Assembly (NCBI GenBank): GCA_945861465.1
Contig: CAMAVB010000046.1
Coordinates: 1-37,489, forward strand
Source of the DNA: Candidatus Kuenenia stuttgartensis
Lineage (GTDB): Bacteria; Planctomycetota; Planctomycetia; Planctomycetales; Planctomycetaceae
Length of the DNA: 37,489 nucleotides
Direction of reading: 5' to 3'
Part shown: piece by piece, positions 1 through 11,091 of the stretch
How positions within the stretch are numbered: position 1 is the first letter of the stretch
Layout of the letters: each line of letters opens with the position of its first letter
Program-made: the position numbers and the translations under genes
Notes under the pieces: generated by a model
What the model was told of the DNA's origin: nothing
The model's input: the letters and a program-made list of their open reading frames with translations, nothing else
Database searches by the model: none

Positions 1-163
1 TGATTGCCTGAGTCCGCGCCCGTGACGATGGAATTCTAACGGCTCTTGCGCGATCCACATCCTCTGCTCAGTAAACGTTGCGATTGATTGGGATAAGGGC
101 GGATCAACCAGAACGCGACTGCCTCAGTGACGCTTGTCTGAACTGGCCAGATGATTCGCATTG

Positions 164-182
164 CGTCACTCAGAGAGTGACG
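164..182. repeat. Perfect short hairpin upstream of the first gene
   Basis: The sequence CGTCACTC is followed by a three-base loop and its exact complement GAGTGACG. It lies about 75 bases before the chosen start of the first gene. It could be a terminator of a gene to the left of the window or an operator, but no T-run follows. The first 255 bases show no other supported feature. Confidence 0.4.
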
Positions 183-255
183 ACTACTTTGGGTTGCGGG
201 CGAGGCCCGCGCCAAGGCAAAGCCGAACATGAACAGACTTAACAGGAGATTGCTG

Positions 256-810
256 ATGAGTGAACTTGCGACGCTGTGGTTGCCCATTTTTCTGTCCGGC
301 ACTGCGGTGTTCTTTGCCAGTTTCCTGGCGTGGGTCGTGATTGGCCATCATACGGCGGACTGGAGTGAGATCCCTGACGAAGGCAACGTCATCGATTTTA
401 TTCGCAGGCAGGGACTGCGACCGGGGCAGTACATATTTCCATTGGCTCGGACGAAAGAAGCATTGGCTGACGATGCCAAAAAGCAGCGGATTCTGTCGGG
501 GCCGTGGGGAACACTGAATCTTTGGAGTCGTCAAGTCCACATGGGCCGCAATCTGCTGCAGTCATTTGTCTTTTATCTGGTGACGAGTTTCTTTATTGCC
601 TATCTGGCAACGTTGGCCCTGGAACCAGGAGCGACCTTTTCGAAGGTGTTTCAGGTCACAGGCACTGCGGGAATACTGGCTTATGCATTCGGGCACGTAC
701 CAAATTCCATCTGGTTCGGAACGCATCGCCGAGCAATGTTGATGGATATCATTGATGGAGTTTGTTTTGGATTGGTCACGGGACTGATTTTCGCAGCTTT
801 CTGGCCATAA
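256..810 (+). CDS. Conserved hypothetical membrane protein
   Basis: The protein is 184 residues. The start at 256 was chosen over the in-frame ATG at 229 because AGGAGA lies 6 bases before it. An N-terminal membrane segment follows the start (TLWLPIFLSGTAVFFASFLAWVV region). A polar region carries the motif GLRPGQYIFP, and two or three more membrane segments follow, ending in a hydrophobic helix and the residues AAFWP. The general pattern (N-terminal anchor, PGQYMFP-like motif, C-terminal helices) resembles a family of uncharacterised membrane proteins I recall from Planctomycetota and Proteobacteria, but I know no function for it. It stands alone, with an imperfect hairpin after it. Confidence 0.75.
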   Translation: MSELATLWLPIFLSGTAVFFASFLAWVVIGHHTADWSEIPDEGNVIDFIRRQGLRPGQYIFPLARTKEALADDAKKQRILSGPWGTLNLWSRQVHMGRNLLQSFVFYLVTSFFIAYLATLALEPGATFSKVFQVTGTAGILAYAFGHVPNSIWFGTHRRAMLMDIIDGVCFGLVTGLIFAAFWP

Positions 811-849
811 ACGCCTTTTGACATGTCAAAACTTAGTTTTCGGGTACGA

Positions 850-891
850 TGGGCATTCTTGCCCGTCGCAACGCCGTCGAACAAGAATGTC
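850..891. repeat. Imperfect inverted repeat with CATTCTTG core
   Basis: CATTCTTG at 854-861 is matched by its exact complement CAAGAATG at 882-889, and the flanking bases extend the stem imperfectly on both sides. It fills most of the gap between two co-directional genes. It may act as a terminator for the upstream gene. Confidence 0.45.
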
Positions 892-922
892 CAACCTGCT
901 TTTTGAGATTTGATAAAGCACT

Positions 923-1372
923 ATGCCCGTTTTTGATTTTCGGTTTACGGTCGCTGCACCGCTGGAAGCCGTGTCGGCATTTCATTCCCAGACTGGCATT
1001 CTGAAAGCGCTCACGCCGCCGCTGATGATCATGCAGGTTCACCGCTTTGATCCACTCGCAAACGGCTCGATCGGTGAATTTACGATCTGGATGGGACCGA
1101 TTCCCGTGCGTTGGGTCGCCGAACATTCGGAAGTCAGCCAAACAGGATTTGTCGATACACAGACCAAAGGCCCGATGAAGTTCTGGAAGCATACGCACCG
1201 TTTCACTCGCGTCAGCCCAGACATCACTGAAGTGCATGAACACATTGAATTTGAACATCACACCGGCTTGCGGGGTCTATGGTCACGAATTCTGTTTCCC
1301 CACGTCGCCCTGATCGTCCTTTTCACATATCGTCGCTGGGCCACCCGCCGCGCTGTGAGGGCACTCACGTAA
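923..1372 (+). CDS. SRPBCC-like (START/Bet v1 fold) ligand-binding protein
   Basis: The protein is 149 residues. The N-terminus reads FDFRFTVAAPLEAVSAFHSQ, typical of the first strand and helix of the polyketide cyclase/dehydrase-like SRPBCC fold. It is followed by alternating strands (GSIGEFTIWMGPIPVRWVAE) and the strand TEVHEHIEFEH before the C-terminal helix. Members bind hydrophobic ligands or act as cyclases, and the ligand cannot be read from the sequence. The C-terminus is rich in Arg after a hydrophobic stretch (HVALIVLFTYRRWATRR), so weak membrane association is possible. No strong Shine-Dalgarno is visible. No operon partner is evident. Confidence 0.7.
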   Translation: MPVFDFRFTVAAPLEAVSAFHSQTGILKALTPPLMIMQVHRFDPLANGSIGEFTIWMGPIPVRWVAEHSEVSQTGFVDTQTKGPMKFWKHTHRFTRVSPDITEVHEHIEFEHHTGLRGLWSRILFPHVALIVLFTYRRWATRRAVRALT

Positions 1373-1555
1373 CTTGTCTCTCCGAGTCGAGCGCCATGTC
1401 ACCCAAATGGATCGAAGACTTAAACTGAACAAGCTTTACATTTCCCCTGGCGTTTGAGAATCCCTACACTTGCGTCTTAAATCGACCTGCCGTTTTGCGA
1501 AAGATCGTTCGCCGTGCAGGATACGGCCAGAATCATTTATTGGAGTCCAATCGCG

Positions 1556-1969
1556 ATGCAGGAAAATCCCTACGGTGTCACGGAAAATCCCTACGGTGCC
1601 ACGTTTTTAACACAACAGACCGCTCCGGCAGAACTGAAACATTCAGGCTTCGGCATTGCATCATTCGTGTTGAGCATGCTTTCGGGTGTGGGTCTGTTTG
1701 TGCTGTTTGGCGTAGCGGGCTACATGGCGTCGCAATCGCCTGGCGGAATGAACGAGAATGATCCCGGGACGATGCTGCTGGGAGCTGCATTGATTGCTGC
1801 CGGGATGGCACAGTTTATGGCATTCATTCTGGGAGTCGTTGGATTGTTTCAGGCGAACCGAAAGAAGATCTTCGCCATCCTCGGCACAAGCTTCAGTTTG
1901 CTCGCCGTTCTGACATTCGGAGGTGTCATGGTTTTGGGCTTTGCCATTCAGGCGCAGAAGGGCGGCTGA
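1556..1969 (+). CDS. Small membrane protein, DUF4190-like, with ENPYG repeat
   Basis: The protein is 137 residues. The ATG at 1556 was preferred over an in-frame GTG at 1514 because GGAG lies about 10 bases upstream and the protein then begins MQENPYG. The N-terminus carries ENPYGVT followed by ENPYGAT. This kind of Pro/Tyr-rich cytosolic leader is common on small bacterial membrane proteins. Three membrane segments follow: GIASFVLSMLSGVGLFVLFG, a central segment around MLLGAALIAAGMAQFMAFIL, and a C-terminal one. The arrangement resembles DUF4190-type proteins, whose role is unknown. The final residues QAQKGG are cytosolic or periplasmic. Confidence 0.7.
   Translation: MQENPYGVTENPYGATFLTQQTAPAELKHSGFGIASFVLSMLSGVGLFVLFGVAGYMASQSPGGMNENDPGTMLLGAALIAAGMAQFMAFILGVVGLFQANRKKIFAILGTSFSLLAVLTFGGVMVLGFAIQAQKGG
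1561..1602 (+). repeat. 21-bp tandem duplication in coding sequence
   Basis: Two adjacent 21-base units (1561-1581 and 1582-1602) differ at one base and encode the two ENPYG(V/A)T repeats of the membrane protein. The unit length keeps the reading frame. Confidence 0.9.
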
Positions 1970-2018
1970 TTGTCCCGCGTGGCACCAACAGAAATCCCCG
2001 TCGCATTCTGAGTGCCCC

Positions 2019-2375
2019 CTATGCGGCTGTCAGATAGATCATCAGACACGTCTGACTGGATGCAATCGATGTTGTGACGGGAAACAACATGGGCGCACGC
2101 CACTTCCACATGAACATCAACGTCGATAACACCAGCAGAGTGCCTGCCAGTTTGACGCGCACAAAGACGCCGACTTGACCGCCTGCAATCTCCAGCAACC
2201 AGCGTCCCATCGGATTGCGTTCCATCGTGCAGATCATTTCTTCGAAGCGGATGATCAGGTAAGTGTCATAGAGCGACACGGCAGCGATGATCACAATGAA
2301 TGCGGGAAACCAGAGTTGCCATCGGCGGAATTCGTGAACGGTCTCGTTGATGGTGCGTGCAATTACGTTCTTCAT
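2019..2375 (-). CDS. DUF5658-like membrane protein
   Basis: The protein is 118 residues. The start at 2375 is supported by AAGGAG at 2383-2388, 7 bases upstream on the minus strand. A longer reading frame to 2501 has no such signal. After a short polar N-terminus come a membrane segment (FPAFIVIIAAVSLYDTYLII), a conserved-looking loop with ERNPMGRWLL, a second segment (VRVKLAGTLLVLSTLMFMW) and a third C-terminal one. The D in the first helix and the ENP-like loop motif fit DUF5658, a family without known function. It is transcribed opposite to the gene on its left. Confidence 0.65.
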   Translation of the reverse strand: MKNVIARTINETVHEFRRWQLWFPAFIVIIAAVSLYDTYLIIRFEEMICTMERNPMGRWLLEIAGGQVGVFVRVKLAGTLLVLSTLMFMWKWRAPMLFPVTTSIASSQTCLMIYLTAA

Positions 2376-2920
2376 TACAGTACTCCTTAAAACAAGCGTT
2401 GTGCGCAACCCATGGTTGCCCGACACTCCGTGGCGGGAAGACTCGCGTCGGAGACACGAGCAACAATGTTGCGAGCATGGTGCGCTATGATCCATTCGCA
2501 ACGTTAAGTTCTTTCATTGGGTTCGGTGAAGAACTCATGCAGGAGGCGAAGGCAAAGACCGCGCCAGTCAAAGAGCGTTCCTGAAAGAAACGAACGACGA
2601 TTCATCAAATCTTCACATTCGGTGGACGCATGTAGTGATTGCGTCAATCTGAATGTGAAAGCTCGCGAACGGTCTGAGCAGCGATGCCCGAATGACTGGC
2701 GTACCGGCAGCACCTGTGCAGTATTCCAGCCGCGATTCATGCAACAATGAGAATCGGCATTTTCTGCGAGCTGCTTCCTGAATGGGCAGCCTTGTCGAAT
2801 TGCCGGACAAGGTGAAAACCTGGTTTTCTGGAGAAGACTCCAGCCCATCAGCCGCTGCTCCCTCCGGCTACGTCATCCCCGATCGTCGCGCAGCTCACTC
2901 ACGACGCATACTGACTTGGC
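2376..2920. other. Intergenic region without a supported gene
   Basis: No convincing coding signal was found in these 545 bases. A minus-strand frame beginning at 2605 reads MNRRSFLSG, which looks like a Tat leader, but it stops after 33 residues and nothing continues it. A short perfect hairpin, CTGGAG AAGA CTCCAG, lies at 2829-2844. The stretch could be the remains of a decayed gene. Confidence 0.5.
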
Positions 2921-3652
2921 TCACTTGTCGGCCTCCGGCACCCGGGCAGATGGGGAATCCAGGGCAATGCGGAAGCCAACGAAGCCGCTTCGGAACGACG
3001 AGACGATGCCGTAGCGGAATGATGAACGGCAGCTCGGGGCGGAGTTACCCCAGCCACCGCCCCGGCTCTGCCGGTACGAGCTCTCTTGATCTGCGCACCA
3101 CTCCCACACGTTACCGTGCATGTCATACAGACCCCATGCGTTCGGTAACTTCCCGCCAACCACATGAGTTTTGCCATCGCTGTTGTCGCGAAACCATGCA
3201 TACTCACCGAGGTCCTTTTCATCGTCTCCAAAACTGTAGGTTGTCGTCGTTCCCGCACGGCAAGCGTAGTCCCACTCGGCTTCTGTCGGCAATCGATACA
3301 CCCGACCAGCGGCGACCTCCGTCGGCAAGCCCGACAGCTTCACACAGAACGCCAGTGCAACTTCCCAACTGACGTTCTCAACCGGCTTGTTAGCACCCTT
3401 GAACTCGCTTGGGTTATTACCCATCACTGCCTGGTACTGGGACTGCGTCACTTCATAGCGGCCTATCGAAAATGCCCCATCCGGCCCTTTTGGCAGAACC
3501 TTGAATGACATCCCTACCGAATTTTTAAACAAAGTTTCTGTTGGTGCTACCGCTGACACCGGGGATGTGCTCGTCGGCTGCGACTCATCGCATCCGATCA
3601 GAAAACATATGTTCGCCAGGCAGATTGTGTACAAACTCGATTCAGATAGCAT
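2921..3652 (-). CDS. FGE-sulfatase/SUMF1-fold lipoprotein
   Basis: The protein is 243 residues from the start at 3652, where the N-terminus becomes a clean lipoprotein signal with lipobox LIGC (Cys 21). A start at 3688 is also possible. The mature part is a formylglycine-generating-enzyme-like domain: NSVGMSFKVLPKG, IGRYEVTQSQYQAVMG, NPSEFKGANKPVENVSWEVA, YRLPTEAEWDYACRAGT, WGLYDMHGNVWEWCAD and the terminal VGFRIAL. In true FGE two cysteines follow the RGGS motif. Here RGGGWGNSAPSC has Asn at the first position and keeps only the second Cys, so sulfatase-activating activity is doubtful. Such domains are very common in planctomycetes, often with binding or unknown roles. No sulfatase gene lies nearby. 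Confidence 0.85.
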   Translation of the reverse strand: MLSESSLYTICLANICFLIGCDESQPTSTSPVSAVAPTETLFKNSVGMSFKVLPKGPDGAFSIGRYEVTQSQYQAVMGNNPSEFKGANKPVENVSWEVALAFCVKLSGLPTEVAAGRVYRLPTEAEWDYACRAGTTTTYSFGDDEKDLGEYAWFRDNSDGKTHVVGGKLPNAWGLYDMHGNVWEWCADQESSYRQSRGGGWGNSAPSCRSSFRYGIVSSFRSGFVGFRIALDSPSARVPEADK

Positions 3653-3990
3653 GATGCTCTGCTGTGAAAAAAGGATTGCACTGGTCACTGACGCAATCTA
3701 CAAGTCAGAGATGTATAACCAAAGTCGGAATCCGAAGTCAACTCCGTGTGTTTGTTGGGGATTCCGGTCAATTCTGGTAGTATCTTCTGACAGGGAGCGC
3801 GACTCCGAATGCGTCCGGAGAATTAATGTTTCGGGCTTCCACTGTAAATTCACGTGATTGAGAGGCGTACTCCATGGGGCAGATCGACGGTCGGCAACAT
3901 CGAAGTCTGATGCGACGGTTCGTCGTGCGTCGGTTTGTCGTGCATCAGCGACTGTGTGGATTCGTGCAATCAACGACGTCTGCACGAAAT

Positions 3991-4092
3991 GTGCTTAGGA
4001 CTGGCGCAGAAATAACTGTCGTGTTCCGGACGTGGAGCACGTTTTTAACGTGCTCGGCACGATGGAATCGTGCCCCACTTATTCCTGTCTCA

Positions 4093-4099
<7 letters not shown>
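3991..4099. repeat. Palindromic repeat family A, copy 1
   Basis: This element shares most of its sequence with 26473-26630. It holds two back-to-back hairpins: 4035-4055 (GAGCACGTT, loop TTT, AACGTGCTC) and 4056-4074 (GGCACGATGGAATCGTGCC). The ends carry related inverted sequences built around GCAGAAATAA on the left and TTATTCCTGTC on the right. The 7-mer GTGCTTA occurs directly repeated at 3991-3997 and 4093-4099, which would fit a target duplication. Its right edge contains the probable start codon of the downstream gene. Confidence 0.85.
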
Positions 4100-6783
<2,684 letters not shown>

Positions 6784-6854
6784 TGCCTGGTGCCGCCAAG
6801 CTCGCCAAGCTCGGCGAGCTCGGCGAGCGGCTGGGCGTCAGCCCTCCGTGTGCG
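6784..6854. repeat. Repeat family B, half copy, with GCCAAGCTC array
   Basis: Bases 6822-6854 match 18959-18991 at 32 of 33 positions, but the complementary right arm found in the other copy is missing. Just before it are short tandem units of the type GCCAAGCTC and GGCGAGCTC, which can fold back on each other. It lies between the ends of two convergent genes and could act as a terminator. Confidence 0.75.
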
Positions 6855-6860
6855 ATTCCA

Positions 6861-8474
6861 TCACCGTAACACCGCTGCAGGCACTGTGTATTCGTAGCCA
6901 CCCTGGATTCCAAGCGGCAGGCCGAGTTGCCAATACAGGAACAGGAACGCGGACCAGACGGTCAGGAACGTGATCGAATACGGGAGCATGATCGAGGTGA
7001 CCGTCCCGATGCCGGTGCTCTTCACATACCGCTGGCAGAACACCACGACGAGCGGAAAATAGGGCATCATCGGCGTGATGATATTGGTGGTTGAGTCGCC
7101 GACGCGGTAGGCCGCCTGAGTGAATTCGGGCGAAATCCCGAGGATCATCAGCATCGGTACGAAGATCGGCGACAGCATTGCCCACTTAGCCGATGCGGAT
7201 CCGATCAGAAGATTGATCATGGCAGTCAACAGAATGATTCCGGCAATTGTCACAGCCGGAGGTGCGTCCGTGCTTTTCAGAAAATTTGCACCTTTCACGG
7301 CCAGCAGGGCTCCGAATCCGGACTTCGAAAATGAGGCAATGAACAGTGCGGCGAAGAACACCAGTACCAGATAGTACCCCATGGACTCCATCGCCTTGCT
7401 CATCCCCTTGATCGCGTCGCGGTGTGTTTTGAATGTGCCCGAAACGAAGCCGTGGACGAGGCCCGGAATCAGGAAGAAGATAAAGATCAGTGGAACAATC
7501 GACGCCATCAGTTTCGCGGCCGGCGGTTTGAGCGATGTCAATCGACGATAGAGTTCCCAGTTTTCGCCTTCTGGCGGCGTGGCCTGCAGCGAGGAGCCAG
7601 GCATCAGAGCCCACCAGGCCAGAAGTCCGGCGCAGACTACGATCGAAGCAACCGCACAAACGATGCCCAGATTGTCTCGACGGGTGAGTTCGGGAAGTCT
7701 CGGCATGTTATCCGGATCGCCATCGACCACGGACGAACGCAGCTTTGGTTCGATCACAAAGTCCGTGATCAACCATCCGAGAGCCACGATCAGGAAGCTC
7801 GATGCTCCGGTGAAGTACCAGTTGCAAAGCGGATTGACGATGTATTCTTTATCGACCAGTTGCGCCGAAGTTGTGGTCAGACCCGCCAGCAGCGGATCAA
7901 TTCCGCACGGAATCAGATTCGCGCTGAAGCCTCCGCTGACGCCTGCGAACCCGGCTGCGATTCCGGCAAGCGGATGACGACCTGCGGCATAGAAGATGAT
8001 TCCCGCGAGAGGAATGACGACGACGTATCCGGCATCCGCTGCAGTATGACTCAACACAGCGACCAGCACCACCATCGGAGTCAGCAGAAACTTCGGTGTA
8101 AATGCAAGCAACGTCTTGAGCAGTGCGCTGATGAATCCGGAATGATCAGCTACGCCCACGCCCAGCATGGCCACCAGCACAACGCCCAGTGGATGAAACC
8201 CAACGAAGCTTTCTGTCATCGTGGACAGGAATTCGGCGAGTTTTTCCAGCGTCAGCATATTGACGATCTTGATGGGATCCGCCTGTCCCGGCAGCGTTTC
8301 CGTAAACACGATCGACGAACAGATCGCGGACATCGTCCAGATGATCAGGATGCCCAGCACGAACAGGACGGCCGGATCGGGCAATTTGTTGCCGAGCCAT
8401 TCAATAGAGTCCAGAAACACCATCACCGGACCGCGTGGCGTTGGCGTTCCTCTTGTTGCGGGCGTAGTGGCCAT
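6861..8474 (-). CDS. abgT: AbgT family transporter (p-aminobenzoyl-glutamate type)
   Basis: The protein is 537 residues, the usual length for AbgT. The start at 8474 has AGGA 9 bases upstream on the minus strand. It is highly hydrophobic, with about a dozen membrane segments. Recognisable family stretches include LPDPAVLFVLGILIIW near the N-terminus, GFHPLGVVLVAMLGVGVAD, SHTAADAGYVVVIPLAGIIF, AGVSGGFSANLIPCGIDPLL and AYRVGDSTTNIITPMMPYFP. Studied members import p-aminobenzoyl-glutamate (E. coli AbgT) or export sulfonamides and related compounds (MtrF, YdaH), using ion gradients. No folate-fragment hydrolase (abgA/abgB) lies beside it, so the substrate is open. It is divergent from the kinase gene, with a family C palindrome between them. 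Confidence 0.9.
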   Translation of the reverse strand: MATTPATRGTPTPRGPVMVFLDSIEWLGNKLPDPAVLFVLGILIIWTMSAICSSIVFTETLPGQADPIKIVNMLTLEKLAEFLSTMTESFVGFHPLGVVLVAMLGVGVADHSGFISALLKTLLAFTPKFLLTPMVVLVAVLSHTAADAGYVVVIPLAGIIFYAAGRHPLAGIAAGFAGVSGGFSANLIPCGIDPLLAGLTTTSAQLVDKEYIVNPLCNWYFTGASSFLIVALGWLITDFVIEPKLRSSVVDGDPDNMPRLPELTRRDNLGIVCAVASIVVCAGLLAWWALMPGSSLQATPPEGENWELYRRLTSLKPPAAKLMASIVPLIFIFFLIPGLVHGFVSGTFKTHRDAIKGMSKAMESMGYYLVLVFFAALFIASFSKSGFGALLAVKGANFLKSTDAPPAVTIAGIILLTAMINLLIGSASAKWAMLSPIFVPMLMILGISPEFTQAAYRVGDSTTNIITPMMPYFPLVVVFCQRYVKSTGIGTVTSIMLPYSITFLTVWSAFLFLYWQLGLPLGIQGGYEYTVPAAVLR

Positions 8475-8502
8475 GACGAGATCCTGTTCAGGTTAAGAGT
8501 CT

Positions 8503-8581
8503 GTAGGCCGGACCAAGCGCAGCGCCGTTCCGGCAATTTCCGGATACCTGCCGGAACGGCGCTGCGCTTGGTCCGGCCTAC
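8503..8581. repeat. Palindromic repeat family C, copy 1
   Basis: Two 33-base arms (8503-8535 and 8549-8581) are exact inverted copies beginning GTAGGCCGGACCAAGCG, separated by a 13-base loop. A second copy is at 27599-27677. The flanking bases GAGTCT to the left are shared too. It sits in the divergent gap between abgT and the kinase gene. Confidence 0.95.
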
Positions 8582-8677
8582 CCAAAAAATCATACATTTG
8601 CGTCGCAGTCGCCTGTTTTTTACGAAGCAAACGGTTCGGCGTCGAGTCACTCCGCTTCGATCTGGTATGCTGGGGGC

Positions 8678-10030
8678 ATGAATGTTCCTTCACCCGCAGA
8701 AAATGAAGACACAGGATTTCAGTTGCTGGGCATGCCCGTCCACGATGATTCGCACGCCCTGCGCTCGCGGGAACCCTTTGAATTGCTGGTCTCACAGTTT
8801 GTGGACGAACTGCGGCATGGCAAAAAGCCGTCGCTGGAACTTTACGCACGCAGGTTCCCGCCTCACGCCGCACGGATTCGTGAAGTGTTCCCGGTACTCG
8901 CGATGCTGGAACACACGCGTATCGCCAAAGAGGCACAGTCGATCCGCCGCAACATGCCCGACAGATTTCCGTTCGCGCGGATTGGCAACTGCGAACTCAT
9001 CAGTGAACTGGGCCGCGGTGGCATGGGTATCGTGTTCCAGGCAAGGGACCTGCAGTCCGGACATCTCGTCGCCGTGAAGATTCTGCCATGGCGAGTTTCC
9101 ATCGTCCCCGAATGGGTCGCGCGGTTTGAAAACGAAGCACGGACGACGGCGCAACTGCGGCACCGCAATATCGTGCCTGTCTTTCGATACGGTCAGGAAA
9201 ACGGTTACTGTTTTTTCGTCATGCAGTTTGTCAACGGCGTCAGCCTGGATCGCGTCGTCAATCGACTCCGCGAAATGGACGGCATTGTGTATGCTGAAGA
9301 AATTCAGCGTCAGGAATCGCAGCGACTGTCGGGAGCTCTGAAAGCCATGCCCGCTGCAAAAGCCCTGTCAGATCCTGACGCAGACAATTCACGGCGCCGC
9401 AGGCTGACGCGAACTTCATGGAACAGCTTTACCAAGATCGGAGTCCAGGCAACGCAAGCGCTGCGTGCCGCTCATGCTGCCGGCATTCTGCACAATGATA
9501 TCAAGCCAGGAAACCTGTTGCTGGATGCAGATGGTCGAGTCTGGGTGACGGACTTCGGATTGTCGCAGCCCATTGAAGTAAGCCGGACAGACAAACCGGA
9601 ACGCGCGATCAGCGGGACGCTGCGATATATGGCTCCTGAGCGACTTATGGGACAACAGAACGCTGATTGTGATCTCTATTCCATGGGAGCCACGCTCTAC
9701 GAATTATGCCTGCAGCGCGCGGCGTTCGAACATTCGGATCGCGATGAACTGATGCGAATCATCACAGAAGAACGTCCCGTTCGGCCGCGCGACATCAATC
9801 GCGACATTCCCCGCGGTCTGGAGACAATCATTCTGAACTGTCTGGAAAAGCATCCGTCGGATCGATACCCGACCGCTGATGCCCTGCTTGCAGACCTGCT
9901 GAGACATGCGCGCGCTCAAAGCGTCAGCTCCACCAGTCGTCGATCGTTTTCCGGGTTTTTAAGATCACTCCGAAAACGATTGTCAAGGCGTTCGAGCCCT
10001 GAAGGTGTGAAGGAAAAGCGGGGGAATTGA
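8678..10030 (+). CDS. Serine/threonine protein kinase
   Basis: The protein is 450 residues. The N-terminal 100 residues contain LLVSQFVDELRHGKKPSLEL and YARRFPPHA, a helical segment seen before many planctomycete kinases. The kinase domain follows: glycine loop GRGGMG (112-117), VAVK with Lys 134, HNDIKPGN (272-279; Asn replaces Arg of the usual HRD), DFG (292-294), and APE (319-321). About 45 extra polar residues (roughly 200-250) sit between the lobes before the catalytic loop. The C-terminus is basic and Ser/Arg-rich with no membrane segment, unlike many PknB-type kinases. Catalytic Lys and both Asp are present, so activity is expected. The SGNH gene begins 6 bases after its stop, so the two are probably cotranscribed. 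Confidence 0.92.
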   Translation: MNVPSPAENEDTGFQLLGMPVHDDSHALRSREPFELLVSQFVDELRHGKKPSLELYARRFPPHAARIREVFPVLAMLEHTRIAKEAQSIRRNMPDRFPFARIGNCELISELGRGGMGIVFQARDLQSGHLVAVKILPWRVSIVPEWVARFENEARTTAQLRHRNIVPVFRYGQENGYCFFVMQFVNGVSLDRVVNRLREMDGIVYAEEIQRQESQRLSGALKAMPAAKALSDPDADNSRRRRLTRTSWNSFTKIGVQATQALRAAHAAGILHNDIKPGNLLLDADGRVWVTDFGLSQPIEVSRTDKPERAISGTLRYMAPERLMGQQNADCDLYSMGATLYELCLQRAAFEHSDRDELMRIITEERPVRPRDINRDIPRGLETIILNCLEKHPSDRYPTADALLADLLRHARAQSVSSTSRRSFSGFLRSLRKRLSRRSSPEGVKEKRGN

Positions 10031-10036
10031 AACGAC

Positions 10037-10903
10037 ATGAACTGGCTCGTCTATCACATCGTCAGCGGACAGGCATTCTTCACGGGCGTTTCTCTACTGA
10101 TTCTGTCTGCCGTTTCGTCAATGCGTTCCCGACCGATCTTCAGCCGGATCACCGTGTGGTCGTTCCTCATCGGCGTCATCGCGGTTGTGATTTCGTCAAC
10201 GGCGATTTCGTATTGGTACTACGGTATCGCGGTTACTGCCACACTCGTGTGGATCGCATCGCGGTTTAAGCCAGACTGGCGACGACGGTCAGCATACGCG
10301 GTCGTCGCCATATGCCTGATCGCAGCATTGATCGAACTGCCGTACCATATCAGTCATTCACTCAATCCCGCGCGAACTCGGACGATAACAGTCATTGGCG
10401 ATTCCGTCACGGCTGGCGTTGGTGGTGATGAGACGTCCGAAACGTGGCCGAGTCTGTTGGCTCGACAGCATCAGATTGCCGTGCAGGATATCTCGCACAT
10501 GGGTGAGACAGCCGCGTCGGCACTCAAACGGGCAAAGTCCCAGTCGATCGAGTCGTCCGTGGTAGTCGTTGAGATTGGCGGAAATGATGTGCTCGGCTCA
10601 ACCACGTCTGCGAAGTTTGCATTTGATCTCGAAGCTCTGCTGGATCATCTGGAGGCACCAGATCGCCAGGTGGTCATGTTCGAACTGCCACTGCCACCGT
10701 TCTGTAATGAATTTGGCCGTATTCAACGTACCGTCGCGGCAAAGCACAACGTGGTTCTGGTTCCCAAGCGGGTGTTCCTGTCAGTCATTGCCGGCAGCGA
10801 CTCCACCCTGGATTCAATTCATCTTTCACAGTCCGGTCATCAGTTCATGGCGGACTGTGTGTGGAGTTTCGTCCAGCCCGCGTTCGACGAAAGCCGCTTC
10901 TGA
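10037..10903 (+). CDS. Membrane-anchored SGNH/GDSL hydrolase
   Basis: The protein is 288 residues. The first 105 residues hold about four membrane segments (near 8-28, 38-56, 60-75 and 87-100). An SGNH esterase domain follows. Block I is VIGDSVTAG with nucleophile Ser 123, block II contains Gly 156 (HMGETAA), block III is GGND (181-184), and block V is LDSIHLS with Asp 259 and His 262, giving the full catalytic set. Such enzymes hydrolyse ester bonds such as acetyl groups or lipids; the substrate is not readable here. The anchor topology suggests action on the outer face of the cytoplasmic membrane. The start has a GGGGGAA-type signal upstream. It follows the kinase by 6 bases. Confidence 0.88.
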   Translation: MNWLVYHIVSGQAFFTGVSLLILSAVSSMRSRPIFSRITVWSFLIGVIAVVISSTAISYWYYGIAVTATLVWIASRFKPDWRRRSAYAVVAICLIAALIELPYHISHSLNPARTRTITVIGDSVTAGVGGDETSETWPSLLARQHQIAVQDISHMGETAASALKRAKSQSIESSVVVVEIGGNDVLGSTTSAKFAFDLEALLDHLEAPDRQVVMFELPLPPFCNEFGRIQRTVAAKHNVVLVPKRVFLSVIAGSDSTLDSIHLSQSGHQFMADCVWSFVQPAFDESRF

Positions 10904-11091
10904 GGCCCGAAGCTGAATTCCTGTGAATTCTGCTGTGTAACGTCCAATCTCCATCAGATTTGAATATGTTTCGTTGACTCGCCAGGACTTTCGGTTGCGT
11001 GTCCGCTAAACTATCGACCTCACCTCAATCTACTGCGACCCATCAGCCCACCGTTTGCATCGTCGATGCGACTCAGTCTAAAGGCCACTTC

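Noticed and set aside
36-302. Minus-strand 88-residue frame
   Set aside because: It overlaps the first gene and its upstream hairpin, and shows no start signal or family match.
2504-2605. Small Tat-leader protein (MNRRSFLSG...)
   Set aside because: It stops after 33 residues with no following domain; more likely a decayed remnant or chance.
3874-4092. Extended N-terminus of the PSD1 gene
   Set aside because: It would translate a dispersed repeat and put the signal peptide at residue 74.
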